Shown in pieces: positions 25,850-35,349 of a stretch of DNA of 64,000 bases. The stretch's first letter is position 1, and each line of letters opens with the position of its first letter. The position numbers and the translations under genes were made by a program. The notes under the pieces are model-generated. The model did no database searches and was not told where the DNA came from. It worked only from the letters and a program-made list of their open reading frames with translations. Source of the DNA: Thalassomonas sp. RHCl1 (lineage in GTDB: Bacteria; Pseudomonadota; Gammaproteobacteria; Enterobacterales; Alteromonadaceae); contig NZ_CANDNZ010000001.1 in the NCBI RefSeq assembly GCF_947387555.1, positions 1,333,851-1,397,850 on the forward strand. Reading direction: 5' to 3'.

Positions 25850-26473
25850 ATGAAACGTCGTGCTTTTATCAAAAGTGGTGTCTTAGGAACTGTCGCCGGT
25901 GTATTCACCAGCACTACACAAGCCAAAATGACTACACCCAGTGAGGTTGAAGGACCTTTTTACCCGATCACGCCACAAAAAGATCAAGATGCCGACCTTA
26001 CCAGGGTGGCCGGAAAATCTGGCGTTGCCAAAGGGGAAATCATTGATGTCTTCGGTCAGGTGTTAGATACAGATTTACAGCCGGTTGAAGGTGTGACCAT
26101 AGATCTGTGGCAAGCAAATAGTTTCGGTAAGTACCATCATCCCCATGATACCAATTCGGCTCCCGTAGATGAGCATTTTCAAGCCTGGGCGATCCTGCAA
26201 AGCGGCACTGAGGGTCGGTTTAAATTTAAAACGGTGATTCCCGGCGCTTATCCGTTAGGTCGCAGCCAACAAAGAACGCCCCATATTCATTTTAAAATTG
26301 CTAAAAACGGTTATGTGTCCCTGTTGACACAAATGTACTTTCCCAATCACACCTTAAATGAGCAAGATGGCTTGTTCAAAAGAAAATCTGCTTCGGAACA
26401 GGCGATGATGACAGCCAAAGTTGCCGGTAAAAGCAATCAGTATCAATATGATATTATTTTAGAAAAGTTATAG
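25850..26473 (+). CDS. Tat-exported intradiol ring-cleavage dioxygenase-like protein
   Basis: 207 residues from ATG 25850 with GGAGGG upstream. The N-terminus MKRRAFIKSG fits the twin-arginine motif (RRxFxK), implying folded export. The rest matches intradiol dioxygenases: SEVEGPFYP, the beta-sandwich strand EIIDVFGQVLDTDLQPVEGV, DLWQANSFGKYHHPHD (Tyr95), and GAYPLGRSQQRTPHIHFKI (Tyr134, His145, His147). These give the expected two-Tyr/two-His ferric iron ligands. Substrate probably a catechol-type aromatic; the periplasmic location and the lack of neighbouring aromatic pathway genes leave it open. It stands alone. Confidence 0.88.
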   Translation: MKRRAFIKSGVLGTVAGVFTSTTQAKMTTPSEVEGPFYPITPQKDQDADLTRVAGKSGVAKGEIIDVFGQVLDTDLQPVEGVTIDLWQANSFGKYHHPHDTNSAPVDEHFQAWAILQSGTEGRFKFKTVIPGAYPLGRSQQRTPHIHFKIAKNGYVSLLTQMYFPNHTLNEQDGLFKRKSASEQAMMTAKVAGKSNQYQYDIILEKL

Positions 26474-26585
26474 CAGATAATTGGCCTGCGATGTTTCTGG
26501 TTCTGTTATTTGAGGTTATCACCTGCCATGCGTTAGCCGTGGTGAGTTAGAAGCAAAAGATGAAGTGATACCGGAAGGTGTTTAT

Positions 26586-26621
26586 CAGTCGCTCCTTTAT
26601 TATCAGTAAAGGCAGCGACTG
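26586..26621. repeat. Hairpin between the dioxygenase and bamE genes
   Basis: CAGTCGCT-CCTTTA pairs with TAAAGG-C-AGCGACTG. It lies between convergent genes and has no T-run; possible transcript-end structure. Confidence 0.5.
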
Positions 26622-26637
26622 ACGGTAAGGTGAGTGC

Positions 26638-26985
26638 TTATTGTTCCATCGGGGTGTTAAAGTTTTCGGATAACTCAAAATCACCGCTCGCAGAAACGAC
26701 TTTGTCGTTCTCAAATTTTATGGTGAAATCTTTGCGGCTGTTAAACTCTGTACTGCGGCCTGATTTGAACTGATAAACATAATGCCAGGTATCGTCGTTG
26801 AAGGCGTCTACCACCACCGGGCTACCTAAGATGAATTTTACCTGTTCTTTGGTCATACCTATTTGTAATTTATCTATGTTCTTTTGTTCAAGGTAGTTAC
26901 CTTGCGGGATATCGTAGCGGAATACCCAACTTGAACAGCCAGAAAGTGAAAGTATAAAAACGACAGTTAAAATTCGAAACAACAT
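26638..26985 (-). CDS. bamE: Outer membrane assembly lipoprotein BamE
   Basis: A 115-residue lipoprotein with lipobox LSGC (Cys17). The mature sequence has the BamE/SmpA-OmlA pattern: YDIPQGNYLEQKNIDKLQIG, MTKEQVKFILGSPVV, DTWHYVYQF, then a variable tail (NFNTPMEQ). It is a subunit of the beta-barrel assembly machine at the inner leaflet of the outer membrane. It precedes recN on the opposite-facing side of the same minus-strand block, matching the E. coli recN-bamE neighbourhood, although rnfH is displaced by inserted genes here. Confidence 0.95.
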   Translation of the reverse strand: MLFRILTVVFILSLSGCSSWVFRYDIPQGNYLEQKNIDKLQIGMTKEQVKFILGSPVVVDAFNDDTWHYVYQFKSGRSTEFNSRKDFTIKFENDKVVSASGDFELSENFNTPMEQ

Positions 26986-27147
26986 CTACTTAATTTCATC
27001 CTATAAAATGTGAATGAGGATAATAACCAAGCCCGCCGCTTTATACAAAATTAATTTACGCTAATTGCACGGCTTTGATTAAAATTCTCTTTTTGTTTAT
27101 TTGCCGTGCTTGCCTGGCGATTATTTCTTCGCCAATTATTCTATTAC

Positions 27148-28812
27148 TTAGCCTGCCAGGAGCTCCTGTGCATTGGCCAGACTATGTTCGGTAATTTTAT
27201 CGCCGGCAAGCAAACGGGCAATTTCTTTGATGCGCGCCGGTTCGCTAAGTTCCGTAACTTTTGTTTCTGTGTGCTCGCCGTCGGTTAATTTCGCGACAAA
27301 TAGCTGTTGATGGCCCTTGCTGGCCACTTGCGGCAAGTGGGTGACACAGATCACCTGGGTATTTTTCGCCAGTTGTTGCAGTTTAGAGCCGACCATGGCA
27401 GCGGTCGGGCCGCTGATGCCGACATCCACTTCATCAAAAATCAGGCTGGGAGTGACCACCTTATCCGCCAGGATAACCTGCATGGCTAAACTTATCCGGG
27501 AAAGCTCGCCGCCTGAAGCCACCTTGTTCATGGCTTCTAACGGCTGGCCGGGGTTAATGCTGACTAAAAAGCTGACCTCGTCTATGCCGTGTACGGAAAG
27601 TTGCTCACTCGTATTTTGTTCAACCCGGGCCTGAAATTCGCCGTGGGGCATATTCAGCTCCTGCATGCTGGTGCTGATCAGGGCGCCGAGTTTTTTCGCC
27701 TGCTTCTGTCTGGAGTCCGATAATACTTCGGCTACCTCTAAATAGTTCTGACGGGCTTTTTCAATTTCTTCTCCCATGGCGCTTAACCTGGACTCGTCTG
27801 AGCTGATATTGGCGAGCTCCCGGGCTAATTCGCTGTGAAAGTCCGGCAGGTTTTCCGGCGCCAGCTGGTGTTTTTTTGCCAGCTGTATTGCCTGGGAATA
27901 CCTTTCTTCGAGGAAGTGGAAGGTTTCCGGATCCAGCTCCAGGCGATCGTAGTACTGGCGCAGGTCATTGCAGGCATCGTCAATCTGGATTTGTGCTTCT
28001 TCAAGCACTTTGGCAATCGGGCTTAAGCTGTTATCAACGCTGGTTAAGGCGCTCAGACTGTCGCAGCTGCGCCTGAGGGAATCTAAGACGTTAAATTCTT
28101 CGTTATCGCTTAGCTGTTGCAGCGACATCAGGGTTTCGTTGAGCAAATGTTGGGAGTTGCTGTAACGCTTGTAATCCGCTTCCAGGGTTTCAAACTCGCC
28201 CGGTTGCAGGGCAAATTCATCCAGTTCGCTGACCTGGTATTGCAGTAATTGCTGTTTGGCGTCGCGCTGTAATTTATTTTCCTGCAGTTGTTTCAGCTCT
28301 GCGGTGAGTTCACGCCATTTCTGGTGGTGGTATTTTACATCGTCCATCAGGTGCTGGTGGCCGGCATAATCGTCAAGCATGCGGCGCTGCTCGACGGCTT
28401 TAACGATTTGCTGGTGGTCGTGCTGGCCGTGGATATTGATCAATAGTTGTCCCAGCTCTTTTAACTGGGCAAGGGGTACCTGAGAGCCGTTGATATAAGC
28501 GCGGGATCTGCCTTCGGCGGAAACCACCCGGCGCAGAATACATTCATCGTCACCGTTGAGATCGTGTTGTTTAAGCCACTTGTTTGCCGCCGGATTGGCT
28601 AAAACGCCAAACACTGCCGACAATTCTGCTTTTTTGCAGCCGGGGCGCACCACGTTAGTTAATGCCCGCTCACCTAAACATAATCCCAGGGCGTCGATGG
28701 CGATGGATTTACCGGCGCCGGTTTCCCCGGTGATCGTGGTCATGCCGTGATTCCAGTCGATGTCCAGGGAACGGACAATGGCAAAATTTTGTATGTTTAA
28801 ATGTAAAAGCAT
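27148..28812 (-). CDS. recN: DNA repair protein RecN
   Basis: A 554-residue SMC-like ATPase. Walker A GETGAGKSIAIDAL (about residues 29-42), HGQHDHQ Q-loop region, long coiled-coil arms (about 150-360), the ABC signature region ASGGELSRISLAMQ and Walker B LIFDEVDVGISG. RecN acts at double-strand breaks to promote end synapsis and RecA-dependent repair. Full length for the family. It follows nadK on the same strand but is separated from it by a strong terminator hairpin, so it probably has its own (SOS) promoter. I could not find a clear LexA box. Confidence 0.97.
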   Translation of the reverse strand: MLLHLNIQNFAIVRSLDIDWNHGMTTITGETGAGKSIAIDALGLCLGERALTNVVRPGCKKAELSAVFGVLANPAANKWLKQHDLNGDDECILRRVVSAEGRSRAYINGSQVPLAQLKELGQLLINIHGQHDHQQIVKAVEQRRMLDDYAGHQHLMDDVKYHHQKWRELTAELKQLQENKLQRDAKQQLLQYQVSELDEFALQPGEFETLEADYKRYSNSQHLLNETLMSLQQLSDNEEFNVLDSLRRSCDSLSALTSVDNSLSPIAKVLEEAQIQIDDACNDLRQYYDRLELDPETFHFLEERYSQAIQLAKKHQLAPENLPDFHSELARELANISSDESRLSAMGEEIEKARQNYLEVAEVLSDSRQKQAKKLGALISTSMQELNMPHGEFQARVEQNTSEQLSVHGIDEVSFLVSINPGQPLEAMNKVASGGELSRISLAMQVILADKVVTPSLIFDEVDVGISGPTAAMVGSKLQQLAKNTQVICVTHLPQVASKGHQQLFVAKLTDGEHTETKVTELSEPARIKEIARLLAGDKITEHSLANAQELLAG

Positions 28813-28825
28813 CAGCTATCTCTAA

Positions 28826-28871
28826 CGAAAAAACCAGTTACTGGTAATTTATACAGTAACTGGTTTTTTCG
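28826..28871. terminator. Bidirectional terminator between nadK and recN
   Basis: A perfect 18-bp inverted repeat CGAAAAAACCAGTTACTG with its complement, around a 10-base loop. It gives A/T runs in both directions. It lies between two co-directional minus-strand genes, separating nadK transcription from recN. Confidence 0.85.
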
Positions 28872-28917
28872 CAAGTTATTTTTTAGACGTTTTTGCTCAA
28901 AGAGGGCATTAACAGGG

Positions 28918-29799
28918 TTAGTAGAGTTTGTTGCCCCAGCTGAGTTTGTTTCTCAGGACATTGAAATAATCATGATCCAGCGGGTGTATCAGGCGCAGTG
29001 TATACTCACTTTTCTTAATAATGACTTCATCACCCGGCATCACCGCTAAAATGACATGACCGTCGCAGCTGACCTGTAAATTTTCATAATTCTCGTTCGC
29101 CAGGATCAGTTTTATTTCACTGCTGCCGTCAACCACTATCGGGCGACTGGTAAGGGTATGGGGGAACATAGGTACTAACGACAGTGCATTTAAACCCGGG
29201 GTTAAAATCGGGCCGCCGGCGGACATCGAATAGGCGGTGGAGCCTGTCGGGGTTGAGATGATCAAACCGTCTGAGCGCTGGCTGAACATAAAGCTGCCGT
29301 CGATATAAACCTCAAACTCGATCATATTGGCGACTTTACCGGCGTGCACTACAGCTTCATTGACCGCGCTGTTGGAGCTTTTCAGTTTGCCGTGGCGATA
29401 AACTTCCGCTTCGATAACAAAGCGTTGTTCACTGCGGGACTCACCGCGTAATATTGCTTCAAGCGGGGGAATAAGGTTGTCCGGGGCTAAGTCTGTTAAA
29501 AAGCCGAGATTGCCGCGGTTGACGCCGATGACGCCAATTTTATAACCCGCCAGTACCCGGGCGGCGCCGAGCATATAACCGTCACCGCCTACCACTATCG
29601 CCAGCTCTGCCTGCTCGCCTATCTGCATCAGGCTGTGCTTGGCAATATTATCAATGCGGATAAAAGGGGCTACCGAGCTTTCGACCAGGACGTTATAGTT
29701 ATTTTCAATTAAATACTTATATAAGGTCTCTATGGTGGCGCTGGTACCGTCATGATGTGGTTTGCCGATTAACCCTATGGTTTTATATAGCTGGGTCAT
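28918..29799 (-). CDS. nadK: NAD kinase
   Basis: 293 residues. [15 protein letters not shown] (GGDG catalytic loop), [21 protein letters not shown], and [14 protein letters not shown] are the diagnostic motifs. The enzyme phosphorylates NAD to NADP using ATP in the cytoplasm. Begins [20 protein letters not shown], matching gammaproteobacterial homologues. Divergent from grpE, the conserved arrangement. Confidence 0.97.
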   Translation of the reverse strand: MTQLYKTIGLIGKPHHDGTSATIETLYKYLIENNYNVLVESSVAPFIRIDNIAKHSLMQIGEQAELAIVVGGDGYMLGAARVLAGYKIGVIGVNRGNLGFLTDLAPDNLIPPLEAILRGESRSEQRFVIEAEVYRHGKLKSSNSAVNEAVVHAGKVANMIEFEVYIDGSFMFSQRSDGLIISTPTGSTAYSMSAGGPILTPGLNALSLVPMFPHTLTSRPIVVDGSSEIKLILANENYENLQVSCDGHVILAVMPGDEVIIKKSEYTLRLIHPLDHDYFNVLRNKLSWGNKLY

Positions 29800-29895
29800 A
29801 TAGTGTAAATGCTTTATTTTCTTCTCGTTATGGGCAGTGTCGCCGTATTTTCCCCTGTTGTAAAGTTGACTTTTTACTAAATGATCGACTTTATG

Positions 29896-29923
29896 CTTGA
29901 ATCATGAAAACTAATCCCCATAA
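29896..29923 (+). promoter_or_regulatory. Sigma-32 heat-shock promoter of grpE
   Basis: CTTGAAT (29896-29902), 13-bp spacer, CCCCATAA (29916-29923). This matches the RpoH consensus CTTGAAA/CCCCATnT closely and lies 33 bp before the grpE ATG. Confidence 0.8.
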
Positions 29924-29956
29924 TTAGCACAATTGGAGTTTACCCTTGGAGTTTTT

Positions 29957-30583
29957 ATGACAACTGAGTCTACCGATAACCAAAAAACTGCAGAAGAGAT
30001 CGCTGCAGAAGAAATCATTCAACAAGCCGAAGATCAATTAGAAGAAACCTTAGGCGCTGCTGCCGCTACCATCAGCCCTGAGCTGGAAAAGATCAATGAG
30101 CTTGAGTTGTCTTTAGCTGCCGCCCAGGCAACCGTTGCCGACCAGAAAGATTCTGTCGTGCGCGCCAAAGCCGAAGTGGATAACATCCGCCGCCGCGCTG
30201 CCCAGGATGTTGAAAAAGCACGTAAGTTTGCTTTAGAGAAATTTGCCGCAGAATTACTGCCGGTGATCGACAACATGGAACGCGCCATTGCCAGCGTTAA
30301 TGTTGAAGACGAAACACAAAAAGCCATTGCTGAAGGTGTTGAACTGACCCTGCAAAGCTTGCTGTCTGCCATCAACAAGTTCGGTGTTACCGCTGTTGAC
30401 CCGCAAGACCAGCCGTTTAACCCTGAATTGCACCAGGCAATGTCGATGCAGGAAGTTGAAGGTGTTGCCCCTAATACCGTTATTGCTGTCATGCAAAAAG
30501 GTTACGAGCTTAACGGCCGTTTAATTCGTCCTGCCATGGTTATGGTGTCTAAAGCTGCGCCGAGTGTTGATACTTCCGCCTAA
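29957..30583 (+). CDS. grpE: Nucleotide exchange factor GrpE
   Basis: 208 residues from ATG 29957 (GGAG upstream). Acidic N-terminus, a long coiled coil (about 45-100), then [33 protein letters not shown] and the C-terminal beta domain with [18 protein letters not shown] and [18 protein letters not shown]. It releases ADP from DnaK in the chaperone cycle. Transcribed from a sigma-32 promoter and followed by a terminator, so it is separate from dnaK-dnaJ downstream. Confidence 0.97.
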   Translation: MTTESTDNQKTAEEIAAEEIIQQAEDQLEETLGAAAATISPELEKINELELSLAAAQATVADQKDSVVRAKAEVDNIRRRAAQDVEKARKFALEKFAAELLPVIDNMERAIASVNVEDETQKAIAEGVELTLQSLLSAINKFGVTAVDPQDQPFNPELHQAMSMQEVEGVAPNTVIAVMQKGYELNGRLIRPAMVMVSKAAPSVDTSA

Positions 30584-30604
30584 GCCAATACGCTAACTCT
30601 TTCT

Positions 30605-30632
30605 TAAAAGCCAGTTTCGACTGGCTTTTTTT
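30605..30632 (+). terminator. Terminator of grpE
   Basis: AAAAGCCAGT-TTCG-ACTGGCTTTTTTT, a stable UUCG-capped hairpin with a T-run. Confidence 0.92.
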
Positions 30633-30827
30633 ATGCTCGCTACTTTTCTTTTGCTTTTTCTTCGGCTTTTTCTTTGGTATTGGCACAGAAGCCAACCAAA
30701 GCAGGATGGTGTTGTTAACAAGCTTCACTTCAGCTATGAACTTAATACCTCGATTTAGTTTTGAACAACTAATATTAAAAGAGTGCAGGGCAATGGATTG
30801 GGCCGTATCGTGATTTTGGACATTCAA

Positions 30828-31697
30828 ATGGCAAATTTCAACGTAAATAAGGCTGAAAGTGGTGTCCTTCGCCGCTGTTGGAAATCTTCAACCGTTTTTG
30901 TGTATTGCAACGCTTTATTCTTGCTCTTGCTGTTATTCCCTATGACTTGCCAGGCGGAAAAAATCATCCCGGTTTGGAGTTATCATCAGTCACCTCCCTT
31001 TATTACCGGCGAAGGGCAGGGGCTTACCTATGACTTTGTTGAGCTATTGAATAGGCAGTTATCGGGAAAGTACCGGCTGGAGCTCACCCTTATGCCCCGT
31101 AACCGGCTGGATATGTATTTAGCTTCAAGGAAACAAGGAGCCGTGTTGTTTGTTAATGCGAAATGGATGGATGACAGAGCACAGACTAAGTATTTCTGGG
31201 GGCCTGAGATTATGGCCGACAGCAATGCTATTATTTCACCCAGAAAGCATCCGATAGTGTATGACGGCACGGCAAAATCCCTTCGAGGTTTGGTCTTTGC
31301 CGGTGTCCGGGGGCATTATTATGTTGGTTTGGAAGCGGATATGCGTGAAAATCGTATACACCGCATTGATACCAAGTCAGAAGCTGCCAGCATTAAAAGT
31401 ATGCTGGCCGGGCGGGTAGATGTAACTTCCATGCCAGCTTCAACCTTAAAGTATTTTATGAAATCTATGTCATTAGCAGGCCAGATATATACCTCACCAA
31501 GGCCCCTGATGCCATATAGTCGCCATATCATGCTGACAAAATCTTTGCTGGTTGAACACAAACTGCTGCAAAAGCAGGTTTTGGCTTTGAAGAGCAATCC
31601 TGACTGGAAAGCGATTTTAATTAAATATGGCCTTTTAGCGGATCCAAATAAAAATTGGCATGGGGAAATACAGCCGGGAATTTTTGACTGTTGGTGA
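30828..31697 (+). CDS. Periplasmic solute-binding protein-like (family 3)
   Basis: 289 residues from ATG 30828; a GTG at 30783 would add 15 residues, and neither has a strong ribosome site. An N-terminal hydrophobic segment (FVYCNALFLLLLLFPMTCQA) acts as signal or anchor. The mature part resembles extracellular solute-binding proteins family 3: PVWSYHQSPPFITGEGQGLT, YDFVELLNRQL, LVFAGVRGHYYVG, IKSMLAGRVDVTSMP, and PDWKAILIKYGLL at the end. It lacks a permease or ATPase partner here. It is unusual in lying between grpE and dnaK, which are neighbours in many relatives. Ligand unknown. Confidence 0.7.
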   Translation: MANFNVNKAESGVLRRCWKSSTVFVYCNALFLLLLLFPMTCQAEKIIPVWSYHQSPPFITGEGQGLTYDFVELLNRQLSGKYRLELTLMPRNRLDMYLASRKQGAVLFVNAKWMDDRAQTKYFWGPEIMADSNAIISPRKHPIVYDGTAKSLRGLVFAGVRGHYYVGLEADMRENRIHRIDTKSEAASIKSMLAGRVDVTSMPASTLKYFMKSMSLAGQIYTSPRPLMPYSRHIMLTKSLLVEHKLLQKQVLALKSNPDWKAILIKYGLLADPNKNWHGEIQPGIFDCW

Positions 31698-31800
31698 TGT
31701 ATCTGTTTGAAAAATAAGGTTTGTTTGTTTTTCTTTATTCCACAGTAAATATATGGGCATAACTTTTTGCAAAAACTTGTGACATTTTTTTATTTTTTCT

Positions 31801-31828
31801 ATTGAAAACGATTTTCCCGCCCCCACTA
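31801..31828 (+). promoter_or_regulatory. Sigma-32 heat-shock promoter of dnaK
   Basis: ATTGAAA (31801-31807), 13-bp spacer, CCCCACTA (31821-31828), a good RpoH match 53 bp before the dnaK start. The spacer length is the same as in the grpE promoter. Confidence 0.75.
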
Positions 31829-31881
31829 ACTGTTCATCAACAGAATTAATCTTTATTTTATATATTTCGGAGATCCTCAAG

Positions 31882-33816
31882 ATGGGCAAAATTATTGGTA
31901 TTGACCTAGGGACAACTAACTCATGTGTTGCGGTACTTGACGGCGACAGCGCTCGTGTAATTGAAAATGCTGAAGGTGATCGTACAACCCCTTCTATCAT
32001 TGCTTACACAGAAGAAGGTGAAACTCTAGTAGGCCAACCAGCTAAGCGTCAATCAGTAACGAACCCTAAAAATACATTATTCGCCATCAAGCGTTTAATC
32101 GGTCGTCGTTTCGAAGACAAAGAAGTTCAGCGTGATATCGACATCATGCCTTTTGGTATCGTTAAAGCCGACAACGGTGATGCCTGGGTTAGCGCCAAAG
32201 ACAACAATGTAGCGCCACCACAAGTTTCTGCAGAAGTTTTGAAGAAAATGAAAAAAACGGCTGAAGACTACTTAGGTGAAACAGTAACGGAAGCGGTAAT
32301 TACCGTTCCTGCTTACTTTAACGATTCACAGCGTCAGGCGACTAAAGATGCCGGTCGTATCGCAGGTCTTGAAGTTAAGCGTATCATCAACGAACCTACT
32401 GCTGCTGCCCTTGCTTACGGCATGGACAAGCAAAAAGGCGACAAAGTGGTTGCCGTATATGACTTAGGTGGTGGTACTTTCGATATTTCAATCATCGAAA
32501 TCGATGAAGTTGAAGGCGAGCACACGTTTGAAGTATTAGCGACTAACGGTGACACTCACTTAGGTGGTGAAGATTTCGATAACCGTTTAATCAACTACCT
32601 TGTAGCTGAATTCAAGAAAGACCAGGGCATGGACTTAACCACTGACCCACTGGCAATGCAGCGTTTAAAAGAAGCTGCTGAAAAAGCCAAATGTGAGCTT
32701 TCTTCTGCACAACAAACTGATGTTAACCTGCCTTACATCACGGCTGACGCCAGTGGTCCTAAGCACATGAACATCAAAGTTACCCGTGCCAAGTTAGAGT
32801 CTTTAGTTGAAGACATGGTACAGGCGACATTAGAGCCGTTAAAAATTGCTCTTAAAGATTCAGACCTTTCAGTAAGTGACGTTGATGACGTTATCTTAGT
32901 TGGTGGTCAAACCCGTATGCCTATGGTACAAAAAGCGGTAACTGACTTCTTCGGCAAAGAGCCACGTAAAGACGTTAACCCTGATGAAGCGGTTGCTGCC
33001 GGTGCTGCAGTACAAGCCGGTGTACTTTCCGGTGACGTAACTGACGTATTACTACTTGACGTTACACCATTATCCTTAGGTATTGAAACTATGGGTGGTG
33101 TGATGACTAAGGTTATCGACAAGAACACCACTATCCCGACCAAACAGTCTCAAACGTTCTCAACGGCTGATGATAACCAGGCGGCGGTAACGGTTCACGT
33201 AGTACAAGGTGAGCGTAAGCAAGCGGCTTCTAACAAATCTCTTGGTCAGTTCAACCTTGAAGGTATCGACCCGGCACCACGCGGTGTACCGCAAATCGAA
33301 GTAACCTTCGATATTGATGCCGACGGTATCTTGCACGTAACAGCAAAAGATAAGAACACAGGTAAAGAGCAGAAGATCACCATTAAAGCCTCTTCAGGTT
33401 TATCCGATGAAGAAGTAGAACAAATGGTACGCGACGCGGAAGCGAATGCCGATGAAGATGCCAAGTTTGAAGAACTGGTTCAGTCTCGTAACCAGGCTGA
33501 CGGTATGGTTCACGCTACTCGCAAGCAAATCGAAGAAGCCGGTGATGACTTACCAGCGGAAGACAAAGAGAAGCTTGAAGCTGCGTTAACTGAACTTGAA
33601 GAAGCAATCAAAGGCGACGACAAAGAAGCCATCGATGCCAAGTCTCAGGCAGTGATCGAAGCGTCACAGAAGTTAATGGAAATTGCTCAGGCGAAAGCCC
33701 AGGCTCAAGGCGGCGCCGCTCCTGAAGGTGCAGCACCAGAAGCCGATGCCGGTAGCGCTCCAGCTGATGACGTAGTTGATGCTGAATTTGAAGAAGTTAA
33801 AGACGATAACAAGTAA
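31882..33816 (+). CDS. dnaK: Molecular chaperone DnaK (Hsp70)
   Basis: 644 residues, full length. [20 protein letters not shown] phosphate-binding loop, [56 protein letters not shown] and the substrate-binding domain ([15 protein letters not shown]). It ends with the acidic tail [12 protein letters not shown] that binds co-chaperones. Preceded by CGGAGA and a sigma-32 promoter. dnaJ follows after 107 bp, probably co-transcribed. Confidence 0.98.
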   Translation: MGKIIGIDLGTTNSCVAVLDGDSARVIENAEGDRTTPSIIAYTEEGETLVGQPAKRQSVTNPKNTLFAIKRLIGRRFEDKEVQRDIDIMPFGIVKADNGDAWVSAKDNNVAPPQVSAEVLKKMKKTAEDYLGETVTEAVITVPAYFNDSQRQATKDAGRIAGLEVKRIINEPTAAALAYGMDKQKGDKVVAVYDLGGGTFDISIIEIDEVEGEHTFEVLATNGDTHLGGEDFDNRLINYLVAEFKKDQGMDLTTDPLAMQRLKEAAEKAKCELSSAQQTDVNLPYITADASGPKHMNIKVTRAKLESLVEDMVQATLEPLKIALKDSDLSVSDVDDVILVGGQTRMPMVQKAVTDFFGKEPRKDVNPDEAVAAGAAVQAGVLSGDVTDVLLLDVTPLSLGIETMGGVMTKVIDKNTTIPTKQSQTFSTADDNQAAVTVHVVQGERKQAASNKSLGQFNLEGIDPAPRGVPQIEVTFDIDADGILHVTAKDKNTGKEQKITIKASSGLSDEEVEQMVRDAEANADEDAKFEELVQSRNQADGMVHATRKQIEEAGDDLPAEDKEKLEAALTELEEAIKGDDKEAIDAKSQAVIEASQKLMEIAQAKAQAQGGAAPEGAAPEADAGSAPADDVVDAEFEEVKDDNK

Positions 33817-33845
33817 TCGTTAGCTCCTTTAAATTACATTGATGT

Positions 33846-33875
33846 TAAAGCGCTGGTTTAATCCCCGGCGCTTTA
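33846..33875 (+). repeat. Hairpin between dnaK and dnaJ
   Basis: TAAAGCGC (33846-33853) pairs with GCGCTTTA (33868-33875) around a 14-base loop, without a strong T-run. It may attenuate dnaJ relative to dnaK or stabilise the dnaK message. Confidence 0.5.
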
Positions 33876-33923
33876 TGCTTTAAAAAACAGCTAAATAAAA
33901 TGAAGTAAACAAGAAGCCTATTT

Positions 33924-35060
33924 ATGTCAAAACGCGATTATTATGAAGTGCTTGGGGTCGGAAAAGATGCCAGTGAGCGCGATATCAAGAAGGCCTATAA
34001 GCGCCTGGCGATGAAGTTTCACCCGGACCGTACCAAGGGCGATAAATCAAAAGAAGAGCAATTCAAAGAAGTAAAAGAAGCTTATGAAGTGCTTAACGAT
34101 GATCAAAAACGTGCTGCCTATGATCAGTACGGCCATGCTGCCTTCCAGCAGGGCGGTCACGGCGGTGGCGGCTTCGGCGGCGGTCAGGACTTTGGTGATA
34201 TCTTCGGCGATGTTTTCGGCGATATCTTCGGTGGTGGTCGCCGTGGTGGCGGTCAGTCACGTGCGCGTCGCGGCTCTGATTTACGCTATAACCTGGAAAT
34301 TACCCTTGAAGAAGCGGTGAAAGGTAAAACCGTTGAAATCAAGGTACCGACCTTTGTCAGCTGTGATCCTTGTGACGGCACCGGCGCGAAAAAAGGCACT
34401 AAACCGACTTCTTGTCCTACTTGTCACGGTCACGGCCAGGTACAGATGCGCCAGGGTCTGTTTGCGGTTCAGCAAACTTGTCCTACCTGTAGCGGTAAAG
34501 GTAAGATCATTTCTGACCCTTGTAAGTCTTGTCGCGGCCAGGGCCGTGTTGAGAAGAACAAGACCCTTTCAGTTAAGATCCCACCGGGTGTAGATACCGG
34601 CGACAGAATTCGCTTATCCGGTGAAGGGGAAGCGGGTGAGCACGGTGCACCGGCCGGTGATTTATACGTACAAACCAATGTTAAAGATCACCCGATTTTT
34701 GTCCGTGAAGAAAACCACTTGTACTGTGAAGTGCCGATCAGCTTCAGCACCGCGGCTTTAGGCGGCGATATCGAAGTGCCGACCCTTGAAGGTAAAGTGA
34801 AACTGAAAATCCCTAAAGAAACGCAAACCGGTAAGATGTTCCGTCTGCGCGGTAAAGGGGTTAAGTCGGTACGCAGCCATTCAACCGGTGATTTGATGTG
34901 TAAAGTGGTTGTTGAAACACCGGTGAACCTGTCTGCCGAGCAAATGTCTTTGCTTGAGCAACTGGAAACCAATATCAACAAAAAAGCGGCTCATCACAGA
35001 CCGAAAGAAACCGGCTTCTTTGACGGTGTGAAGAAATTCTTTGATGATCTGAAAAGCTAA
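33924..35060 (+). CDS. dnaJ: Co-chaperone DnaJ (Hsp40)
   Basis: 378 residues. J domain with HPD (FHPDRTKG, about residues 32-39), Gly/Phe-rich linker ([16 protein letters not shown]), four zinc-binding CxxCxGxG repeats ([32 protein letters not shown]) and the C-terminal peptide-binding domains. It stimulates DnaK ATPase and delivers substrates. A terminator follows, closing the dnaK-dnaJ unit. Confidence 0.98.
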   Translation: MSKRDYYEVLGVGKDASERDIKKAYKRLAMKFHPDRTKGDKSKEEQFKEVKEAYEVLNDDQKRAAYDQYGHAAFQQGGHGGGGFGGGQDFGDIFGDVFGDIFGGGRRGGGQSRARRGSDLRYNLEITLEEAVKGKTVEIKVPTFVSCDPCDGTGAKKGTKPTSCPTCHGHGQVQMRQGLFAVQQTCPTCSGKGKIISDPCKSCRGQGRVEKNKTLSVKIPPGVDTGDRIRLSGEGEAGEHGAPAGDLYVQTNVKDHPIFVREENHLYCEVPISFSTAALGGDIEVPTLEGKVKLKIPKETQTGKMFRLRGKGVKSVRSHSTGDLMCKVVVETPVNLSAEQMSLLEQLETNINKKAAHHRPKETGFFDGVKKFFDDLKS

Positions 35061-35083
35061 AGCTTAGTCAGATAAGTTGTTTT

Positions 35084-35112
35084 AAAAAACCAGTCGCCTG
35101 ACTGGTTTTTTG
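35084..35112 (+). terminator. Terminator of dnaK-dnaJ
   Basis: AAAAAACCAGTC-GCCT-GACTGGTTTTTTG, a symmetric hairpin with a T-run. Confidence 0.9.
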
Positions 35113-35349
35113 TTTTCTGGGATAAGAAAAACCGCTCGCCAAAAGTACTGGCTTTTTAGTCAAAATTCTCAAGCGCTCTTTGCCACTTGCCGGAATTTAC
35201 CGGGGAGACAGGCATGATAAAAGTTAGTAATTTCTCATATTTTCATGTGGTTAAATTATGAAATGAATTTTTATATTTAAATAGGTTTTCTTGTGACATA
35301 ATATGTCGCAATTATTTGTGATTAAACCTTTTAACCTATAAGGAGCCCT

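Noticed and set aside
34084..34593. Plus- and minus-strand frames within dnaJ
   Set aside because: Shadows of the strongly biased dnaJ coding sequence.
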